A DNA stretch of 32,634 bases from Nocardioidaceae bacterium (GTDB lineage: Bacteria; Actinomycetota; Actinomycetes; Propionibacteriales; Nocardioidaceae), in assembly GCA_025980475.1 (NCBI GenBank), contig JAICXL010000026.1:1-32634 (forward strand), read 5' to 3'. Made by a program: the position numbers and the translations under genes. Shown here piece after piece: positions 26,897-32,634 of the stretch (positions within the stretch are counted from its first letter, which is position 1; the number at the start of each line of letters is the position of its first letter). The notes under the pieces were generated by a model, which did not search any database, was not told where the DNA came from, and saw only the letters and a program-made list of their open reading frames with translations.

Positions 26897-28509
26897 GTCG
26901 TCCCCCGCACGGGCCGCCCGACGGAGCGGCGGGCCGCCACGCGGCCGCCGTAGACCAGCCCCGCGCCGACGAGGAGCAGGAAGCCGAGCACGACGCCCAC
27001 GTCGAGAGCCGTCACCACCCGGAGGTCGGCAACCCCCGCCTGCGAGACCAGCACGCTCGTGCCCTGACCGATCACGGCTGCATCCACCTGGACGTGGTAG
27101 AGCCCACGGGCCAGCGCCGGGATGACGGTCGGCGCGCCGGCGCCGACCCGGTAGGCGAGGTGCCTTCCGTCGGGGAGCCGCAGCTGCAGGCCCGAGCTCG
27201 TCTGCTGCCCGAACAGCGCGTCGGAGACGGTCACCGACAGTGGGAAGACCGACAACCGGATGCGCCACGGGGAGGCATGCCCCGCCACGAAGTGCTGCTT
27301 CCCGCTGAAGACGGCGTTGGCACCGTCCACGACCACGGCCCGGACCGAGTACCCCAGGTGCCGGAGCATCCAGTGCCCGTGCACGTTCCGGGCTGCCAGC
27401 GTGGGCAGCCACAAGGGTTGGGGAAGCGCGGACCGCTTGACGGTGAGGATCCGGCCGGCCTGGTCCAGGCGCACGGTCCCGACCCGGGACTGGGGCACGA
27501 CGCCGCCCTGGAGGTCGAGGAACTCCAGTCGCACGGGCCGGCTCACGCGGAGCGCCAGGAGCAGGCGGCGGTGGTAGGACTCACCAGGGGCGAGGTGGGC
27601 GACGTGAAGCAGTCGCACGCGCGCGTGCGGCGCCCACGAAGTGAGCAGCCGGACGCGGCCGGAGACCGCGTTGAGGTCGGCGACCTGGGCAGTGACCCGG
27701 CCGTGTGCTCCCGTCGTCACCGACTGGTGCCCGATGGTCACCTGCAGTCCTGGCACTGCAGGAAGGGTCTGGACGCTGACCGTGCCCGCCACCGGGACCA
27801 GGCGCACCGTCCACCGCGGGTGCGGACCAGGGTCGAACCGACGACGGTCGGTGGTGACCACAGCGCCGTCGGTGGTGACCACCCGGTCCACCGTCCAGGT
27901 CACCGCCTGCGTCTGCAGGACCCCGTGCTGCAGCATCGTCCGCCGCGACATCAGCACGACGTCCGGGTTCAGGTCGGGGTGCACGGTGATGACCTGGCCG
28001 GCAAGGGAATGCAGGCGCAGGGAGTGCACGTCACTCGCCGTGACCCCGGTCACCGAGGGGTCGACCGAGAGCCTCACGGCCGAGTCGACCTCCAGCCCGA
28101 CCTGGAGGTTGCTGACGTGGGGCGTCGTGTGGGGCTGGGGGGAGACCCGGGTCAGCCGCACGGTCGTGCGCGGGTCGACTCGCGTGCTGGCCAGGGTGAC
28201 GCTTCGGGCGACGTTGTTGATGTCGGTCAGCGCCACCTGGACGTGACCGGCGGCGTCGGTGATCGTCGAGACGCCGCCCACGCGGAGGTGCACGCCGGCC
28301 ATGGCCGGCGTCACCTGGACCTGGACCACTCCGGCCGAGCCCGACGTGGCGGCCGCGAGCGACACGGGCGCCAGCCCCATCACCGCAGCCAGTGCCACCG
28401 CCAGCGTTCCGGCCAGCGTTCCGGCCAGGACCCGGGACAGCGCAACGCGCGGTGTCGCCCCACGGCCCCGGAGCGGTCCGCGCGGCTTGCGGTCCCGCCG
28501 GCCCATCAT
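26893..28509 (-). CDS. Secreted, duplicated beta-rich protein with C-terminal membrane anchor, unknown function
   Basis: 538 residues, family not recognised. A basic N-tail (RRDRKPRGPLRGRG) and signal helix (about 22-53) come first, then two homologous halves of about 180 residues (about 61-241 and 243-422), a short third partial unit (about 423-475), and a C-terminal helix (502-523) with a basic tail. Each half begins with a P-x-x-x-G-x-x-V-x-x-G-type start (TPAMAGVHLRVGG; LPAVPGLQVTIGH) and a D-x-x-G-x-V turn, resembling carboxypeptidase-regulatory-like or PEGA-type beta domains. There is no catalytic motif I can name. Start ATG at 28509 overlaps the upstream stop as ATGA with GGGAG upstream. 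Composition is rich in Val, Arg, His and Thr. Probably a structural or binding partner of the neighbours. Confidence 0.85.
   Translation of the reverse strand: MMGRRDRKPRGPLRGRGATPRVALSRVLAGTLAGTLAVALAAVMGLAPVSLAAATSGSAGVVQVQVTPAMAGVHLRVGGVSTITDAAGHVQVALTDINNVARSVTLASTRVDPRTTVRLTRVSPQPHTTPHVSNLQVGLEVDSAVRLSVDPSVTGVTASDVHSLRLHSLAGQVITVHPDLNPDVVLMSRRTMLQHGVLQTQAVTWTVDRVVTTDGAVVTTDRRRFDPGPHPRWTVRLVPVAGTVSVQTLPAVPGLQVTIGHQSVTTGAHGRVTAQVADLNAVSGRVRLLTSWAPHARVRLLHVAHLAPGESYHRRLLLALRVSRPVRLEFLDLQGGVVPQSRVGTVRLDQAGRILTVKRSALPQPLWLPTLAARNVHGHWMLRHLGYSVRAVVVDGANAVFSGKQHFVAGHASPWRIRLSVFPLSVTVSDALFGQQTSSGLQLRLPDGRHLAYRVGAGAPTVIPALARGLYHVQVDAAVIGQGTSVLVSQAGVADLRVVTALDVGVVLGFLLLVGAGLVYGGRVAARRSVGRPVRGTT
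28400..28423 (-). repeat. Short 12-bp duplication in the signal-peptide region
   Basis: On the plus strand CAGCGTTCCGGC-type sequence occurs twice head to tail in this stretch, giving the A-G-T-L-A-G-T-L repeat (residues 29-36) of the signal helix in the 538-residue protein. It is in frame and too short to have meaning on its own. Confidence 0.6.
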
Positions 28510-29849
28510 GTGCTCTCCCGGGGTCGGGCACTGCTCCTGCGGGTCACCGCGACGATGCAGCCGAGCCCGGCGGCCAGCGCCGCCAGGTATCCGCCGTAGA
28601 GGACCCACGAGTCCGGTTGCGCCACCGGTGGTCGACTGGCTGCCACGTCGATGAGCGCCCCCTGTCTCCCGCCGTGCCGGAAGGAGAAGACCGGCAGCAG
28701 CGAGGCGGCGTCGCGGTCCCGCCGGGTGAGTGGCGCAAGGTCCCAGTTCTGCTCGATCAGCCGCAGCACCGCCGCGGCGTCGTACGTCTTGTGGACCACT
28801 CGTCCGGGGCGGACGTACGGGCTGAGCAGGACCGTCGGGACCCGGAGCCCCAGCGTCGCGCCGTTCACGGTCGGGGGGCGGACGTGGTCGTACCAGCCGC
28901 CGGCCGTGTCGTAGGTCAGCAGGAAGGCCGCGTGCGACCACGCCGGGCTGGCGATCAGCGCATTCGCCACCGCTCGCACCACGGGTTGGTCGGTGACCGG
29001 GTTGCGTGGCGGCTGCTCGGTGTGCTGCGTGGTCACCACGAACGTGACGGCGGGCAGGTCGTGGTGGGCCAGGTCGGCGTAGTAGCGCTGGAGCGGCGCC
29101 ACGTGGGAGCCCAGGCCAGCCCCGCGGAGGAACCGGGCCGTCGCGAGAACCGGAACCCGGGCGACCTGCCCGTCGCGGAGCTCTCCCGGGCCGGCCGTGC
29201 GCACCGTGACGCCCGGACGGTAGTCCTCGACGTAGATCCGCCAGGAGACGCCCGCCGCCTGCAGCCGATCGAAGATCAACGGCACGCCACGCCAGCCGTG
29301 CGGAGGGACGCCGACCACGTGGCGCGGTGCCCTGGCGGCGACCGCGAAGAGGTCGTTGGCGACCGCGTTGCCGTCGGTGCCGGAGAACCAGTGGTCGAAG
29401 AGGGCGCCGCGGTCGGCGAGGTCGCCGAGGACCGGCAGGGTCCGGTCACGGTAGTGGCCCATCACCATGCTGGCGGCGTGCCCGTGGACGTCCTGGGCGC
29501 GCACGAAGCCGTCCATCCGGCCGGCGTCGACCGCGGTCCGCTGGGCTGCGGACCCGTCGACGAACGCCACGTGCGGCGACCCGGTGATGGCCCGCGGCCG
29601 GGCGCACGAGCGACGCCCGGGCTGGGGGAGGCACACGTGCCCGGGCAGCCCGTCCACGCCGGCGCGCGTGCCGAAGTAGTTGTCGAAGCTGTGCCCCTGC
29701 TGGAGCATCACGACGAGGTGCTCGAGCGGGGTGCGCGGGTGCTGTCCGGCTGCCGCGGGCTTCGGGGCCGAGGCCGAGGATGCGGTGCCGGCGCCGACCA
29801 GCGCCAGCGCGAGCAGGAGGGCGGTCGCGGCGTGCCGAAGTCCGCTCAT
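28506..29849 (-). CDS. PF04185-type phosphoesterase homologue, secreted and membrane-anchored, probably catalytically degenerate
   Basis: 447 residues, related to the phospholipase C/acid phosphatase AcpA family. Signal sequence at about 1-28 and C-terminal helix at about 415-436 with a basic tail. Alignable family parts: LEHLVVMLQQGHSFDNYFGT (43-61), FSGTDGNAVANDLFA (155-169), SWRIYVEDY (202-210), TYDTAGGWYDHVRPP (312-326) and GLRVPTVLLSPYVRPG (334-349). The usual ENRSFD is QGHSFD, the usual G-P-T-x-P-N-R nucleophile site is G-N-A-V-A-N-D, and the usual D-E pair is D-T. Three metal or nucleophile sites therefore look lost. I infer a binding or pseudo-enzyme role, though a variant mechanism cannot be excluded. 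ATGA overlaps join it to both neighbours. Confidence 0.85.
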   Translation of the reverse strand: MSGLRHAATALLLALALVGAGTASSASAPKPAAAGQHPRTPLEHLVVMLQQGHSFDNYFGTRAGVDGLPGHVCLPQPGRRSCARPRAITGSPHVAFVDGSAAQRTAVDAGRMDGFVRAQDVHGHAASMVMGHYRDRTLPVLGDLADRGALFDHWFSGTDGNAVANDLFAVAARAPRHVVGVPPHGWRGVPLIFDRLQAAGVSWRIYVEDYRPGVTVRTAGPGELRDGQVARVPVLATARFLRGAGLGSHVAPLQRYYADLAHHDLPAVTFVVTTQHTEQPPRNPVTDQPVVRAVANALIASPAWSHAAFLLTYDTAGGWYDHVRPPTVNGATLGLRVPTVLLSPYVRPGRVVHKTYDAAAVLRLIEQNWDLAPLTRRDRDAASLLPVFSFRHGGRQGALIDVAASRPPVAQPDSWVLYGGYLAALAAGLGCIVAVTRRSSARPREST

Positions 29850-31390
29850 CGCGGGGTCACCGCGTAGACGACGACGAGCAGCTTCCCGGAGCCCGTGCGC
29901 TCGGTGTGCACCGGGATGCCGTGGAAACGGCGCACCAGGTTCTTGGCGCGCCTCGAGAAGTGCGATGAGCGCGACGCGGAGTAGGTGTCCCACACGATGT
30001 ACTGGTAGGTGCCGTCGCGCAGGGCCAGGTCGGCGTTGCGGATCGGCGCGTAGGACGGGTTGCGGTGCAGCGGGTTCGGGCTGACCGACAAACCGTCCGC
30101 GCGCCGGCCGCCGTAGTACTGCACCAGATTGGCCATCGACGGGCCGATGGTCATGAACTGAGCGTCCGCGGGGGAGTGCCTCGCGACCCAGCGTCCGACC
30201 GCGCGGCCCCCGGGCGTGCCTCCGGCTCCGGCCAGGCCCGACGTCGTCGGGTTCACGATGCCGAGCACCGAGGGCACCAGCAGGCTCACGGCGCATCCAG
30301 CGGCGAGCGCCAGGGCGACCAGCCGTCGGCGACCGGCGAACCAGCCCAGCCGGACGAGCGCCACCGCCGCGAGCAGGGCGACCACCGGTGCGAGCGCCGC
30401 GAGGTAGCTGAAGCCCTTGGTCGGCCAGACCTCGAAGTAGGCCAGCGGCGCCAGGAGCCAGGAGAGCAGCAGCGTCTCGCGCCAGGTCAGCATGTGGCGG
30501 AAGGCGACCAGGCCGGCGATCGCGATCAGGAGCGTTCCCACGCCCATGGCGACGCCGACGGTGGTGAAGTAGAACGCGAAGGTGTGGTTGGGTTCTCGGG
30601 AGAGCTGCCACAACAAGTAGGACGCCCCGCCGTGTCCACCGCCTGCAACCGCGGTGAGCAGCGGGTACGCCAGCGTCAGGCCGACGGCGACACCGGCGCC
30701 GGTGAGGGGATGCCGGAGCGGCCTGGTGATGCGCGTGGTCAGGGCGAGGAAGGCGAAGCAGGAGCCCAGCATGATCACCGCTGGCTCCTTGGTGAGCGTG
30801 GCCAGCCCGAGAGCGGCTCCCGCCGCGACCAGCCAGCGGCCGTCGCGGCGCTGGGCTCCCAGCGCGACGAAGAGCAGCGCTGCGGTGACGAAGAAGGCCA
30901 TCGGTCCGTCGAGCATGATCTGCCGGCTGAGGACCACCTGGTAGGGCATGACGGCGAGCAGCAGGGCGCCGAGGGCCCCCACGAGGGGGTGGTAGAGCAC
31001 CCTGCCGACGACGTAGGTGAGCACGACGGTTCCCAGCCCGAATGCCGCTGTCACGTACCTCCCGGGCGTGTCCGGCACGCCGTGGGCGTAGAAGGGGGAG
31101 ATCAGCACCTGCAGCAGCAGCGGATGGGCCCGGACCACAGGGAAGATCGTCGTGAAGTGGGCGTTCCCCGTGAGCGAGGCGGCCTGCGCGGCGTACACCG
31201 CCTCGTCGCTGTTGAGCCCCACGGCGCCGAGCCGGACGAACCGCAGCGCCGTGCCGAGCGCGAGGGCGAGGGCCAGCACGGCGGCGCTGGGCGGCACGGT
31301 GGCCACGCGCAGGCGCAGGGGGGACCGGCTGGGTGCGGAATCCGGTCGCGACACGACGTGGCGTTCGACTTCGTCATCCAGCAGCGTCAC
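29846..31390 (-). CDS. GT39/PMT-type membrane glycosyltransferase
   Basis: 514 residues with around ten hydrophobic helices and a short outer C-terminal domain (about 420-514). Family marks of polyprenyl-phosphate sugar transferases (ArnT/PMT_2): an Asp-Glu pair at 62-63 in the first external loop (GLNSDEAVYAAQA), RQIMLDGPMAFFVTAAL, and TKEPAVIMLGS. These enzymes move a sugar from a polyprenyl-phosphate donor to protein, lipid or glycan outside the membrane; the donor and acceptor here are unknown. The start GTG at 31390 overlaps the upstream stop as GTGA; other starts upstream fall inside the previous gene. The N-tail of about 30 residues is cytoplasmic. It is the only clear synthetic enzyme seen in the operon. 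Confidence 0.88.
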   Translation of the reverse strand: MTLLDDEVERHVVSRPDSAPSRSPLRLRVATVPPSAAVLALALALGTALRFVRLGAVGLNSDEAVYAAQAASLTGNAHFTTIFPVVRAHPLLLQVLISPFYAHGVPDTPGRYVTAAFGLGTVVLTYVVGRVLYHPLVGALGALLLAVMPYQVVLSRQIMLDGPMAFFVTAALLFVALGAQRRDGRWLVAAGAALGLATLTKEPAVIMLGSCFAFLALTTRITRPLRHPLTGAGVAVGLTLAYPLLTAVAGGGHGGASYLLWQLSREPNHTFAFYFTTVGVAMGVGTLLIAIAGLVAFRHMLTWRETLLLSWLLAPLAYFEVWPTKGFSYLAALAPVVALLAAVALVRLGWFAGRRRLVALALAAGCAVSLLVPSVLGIVNPTTSGLAGAGGTPGGRAVGRWVARHSPADAQFMTIGPSMANLVQYYGGRRADGLSVSPNPLHRNPSYAPIRNADLALRDGTYQYIVWDTYSASRSSHFSRRAKNLVRRFHGIPVHTERTGSGKLLVVVYAVTPR

Positions 31391-32634
31391 TGTGCCAGCC
31401 GATCGGTGGCGACGGCCACGTCGTCGAAGACCACGTCGTAGGTGCGGCCGGTCTGGGTCTCGCCGATCTGCAGCTGTCCCACGGGTGCGGTCCCGACGTC
31501 GACGGCGGTGCTGGAGATGTCGTCCACGAGGGAGCCGTCGAGCCAGACCTGGAGCGCACCGGTGGCGGTGCCCGCGCTGCCGTCGTCCGCGATCCGGAGC
31601 TGCAGGGTGTGCCAGCCCGGCGCGACGATGGTGGCGCTGCGGGTGTTCTTCGCGCCCGTGTCGTTGTGCACGCCGAGCCGCCCCGAGGTGTCCACGTAGA
31701 CGTAGCCCAGCGAGGTGCCGCCAGCGGTCCGTAGCCGCAGCAGGTTGACCTGCGCGGCCTGCGACACGATGTCGAAGTGGATCTGGGCATAGGTGTCCGA
31801 ATAGGTCGACGGCAACGTCTTCTTTGCGTAGGTGGCGCCGTTGGTCGTGTTTCCCTCCGCGGCGTAGCTGCCGCTGTGGACGAGGGTCTGCTCGACACTG
31901 AGGCCCCCCGTCCTGTCCCACATCGCCAGGTCACCGCTCTCGAACCCGTCGCTGAAGACGGCGGCTGCCGCCGGCGGGGTGGTGACGCTGATCCCACCAC
32001 TCTTCGGGGACTCGTTTCCGGCGGCGTCGACGGCGCTGACGGCATAGCCGTAGGTGGTACCCGCCGCCACGCCGTCGTCGGCGTACTGCGTGGTGGCTCC
32101 TAGCGCGTCGAGCAAGTTCCCGTCCCGGTAGATCCGGTAGCCGGTGACTCCGCTGGCATCCGTGGCGGGCGACCAGGTCAGGTCGACCTCCTGGCTGGAC
32201 GCGGCCCGGCCACTCAGACCCTGCGGGGCGGTTGGCGCCGTGGTGTCGATCGTCCAGCTCCGGCTCGCCGGGCTGGTGTCGACCGTGCTGCCGTCAGAGG
32301 CTGCCACGGTGAAGGTGTGGTTCCCGTCGCCCAGGTTGGGGTAGGTCACCGGGCTGGTGCACGAGGTGCTGGGGGCACCGTCGATGCTGCACGCGAAGCT
32401 GCTCGCGGTGTCGGTCCCGTGGAAGGCGAACGTGGCCGAGGTGTCCGCGGTCGTCCCGGCGGGGCCGCTGTCGATCCAGGTGTCGAGGGGGCCGGCGAAG
32501 TCGTAGCTGTTGACGTCGAAGGTGTTCCCCGTGGAGTCGGTGGGGGTGACGGTGACCGAGGAGCCTGAGACGGTGACCTTGAGGAAGTGGTAGACCTGCG
32601 ACGCCGCGGTGGGCGCGGTGGCTGTCCCGCACGC
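31387..32634 (-). CDS. Large multidomain surface protein (Ig-like, FN3, LamG-like), 5' end missing
   Basis: The frame is open to the right edge, so only the last 415 residues are seen and no start can be given. Order from the edge: a beta segment (VYHFLKVTVSGSSVTVTP, then DSTGNTFDVNSYDF) that resembles the end of calcineurin-like metallophosphoesterases, an Ig-like repeat of the FAFHGTDTASSFACSIDG kind ending WTIDTTAPTAPQ, an FN3 domain (VDLTWSPATDASGVTGYRIY to AVDAAGNESP), and a C-terminal LamG/concanavalin-like domain (FSDGFESGDLAMWDRT to YDVVFDDVAVA). No sortase motif or membrane helix at the end, so it is probably released or held through partners. The N-terminal phosphoesterase is a guess from the edge only. 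First visible gene of the operon. Confidence 0.85.
   Translation of the reverse strand, partial: ACGTATAPTAASQVYHFLKVTVSGSSVTVTPTDSTGNTFDVNSYDFAGPLDTWIDSGPAGTTADTSATFAFHGTDTASSFACSIDGAPSTSCTSPVTYPNLGDGNHTFTVAASDGSTVDTSPASRSWTIDTTAPTAPQGLSGRAASSQEVDLTWSPATDASGVTGYRIYRDGNLLDALGATTQYADDGVAAGTTYGYAVSAVDAAGNESPKSGGISVTTPPAAAAVFSDGFESGDLAMWDRTGGLSVEQTLVHSGSYAAEGNTTNGATYAKKTLPSTYSDTYAQIHFDIVSQAAQVNLLRLRTAGGTSLGYVYVDTSGRLGVHNDTGAKNTRSATIVAPGWHTLQLRIADDGSAGTATGALQVWLDGSLVDDISSTAVDVGTAPVGQLQIGETQTGRTYDVVFDDVAVATDRLAQ

Noticed and set aside
27094-28599. Plus-strand open frame of 501 codons opposite the duplicated surface protein
   Set aside because: The minus-strand gene has a signal peptide, a duplication, a membrane helix and 4-bp links to its neighbours; the plus-strand product has none of these.
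30065-31441. Plus-strand open frame of 458 codons opposite the GT39 gene
   Set aside because: Translation is Glu/Gln/Arg-rich low complexity; the opposite strand encodes a clear polytopic glycosyltransferase.

Overview
This is a high-GC chromosomal segment from an actinobacterium. It is most likely Nocardioides or a close relative (Propionibacteriales), judged by GC-rich third codon positions, many GTG/TTG starts, 4-bp GTGA/ATGA stop-start overlaps, -10-like hexamers placed 6-8 bases before start codons (leaderless style), and the core gene order Rel - metallo-hydrolase - hisS - aspS - rarA - alaS - ruvX - mltG - aroE - aroC - aroK - aroB - aroQ. No rRNA, tRNA, CRISPR array, transposase or integrase was seen.

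Layout. 2-1870: bifunctional (p)ppGpp synthetase/hydrolase, cut by the left edge. 1898-3157 (-): DUF349 protein. 3278-7165: metallo-beta-lactamase-fold hydrolase, hisS and aspS in a tight run. 7270-13653: a complete five-gene peptide-type ABC importer in the order permease C, binding lipoprotein, permease B, ATPase D, ATPase F, set between aspS and rarA. The binding-protein gene has a hairpin on each side; the downstream one is an 18-bp perfect stem followed by a 20-bp tandem repeat. 13734-20356: rarA, two small uncharacterised genes, alaS, ruvX and mltG. 20367-25438: shikimate-pathway genes aroE, aroC, aroK, aroB and aroQ, with a prepilin-peptidase-like gene between aroE and aroC. 25495-25749: a small zinc-ribbon-like protein.

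25760-32634 (-) is the most unusual part. Five genes are chained by 4-bp overlaps and continue past the right edge. In transcription order they are: a large secreted protein whose visible part has an Ig-like, an FN3 and a LamG-like domain (5' end outside the window); a GT39/PMT-type polytopic glycosyltransferase; a secreted PF04185-type phosphoesterase homologue in which several expected catalytic residues are replaced; a 538-residue secreted protein with an internal duplication; and a GH99-like glycosidase homologue. The last three each have an N-terminal signal sequence and a C-terminal membrane helix with a basic tail. I infer a membrane-anchored envelope glycan assembly or processing module. 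Its substrate cannot be read from the sequence and I do not recognise it as a described system.

The rest is housekeeping: stringent response, aminoacylation, replication-fork maintenance, peptidoglycan strand release and chorismate supply. The peptide importer and the surface operon look like accessory blocks placed at the edges of conserved core blocks.
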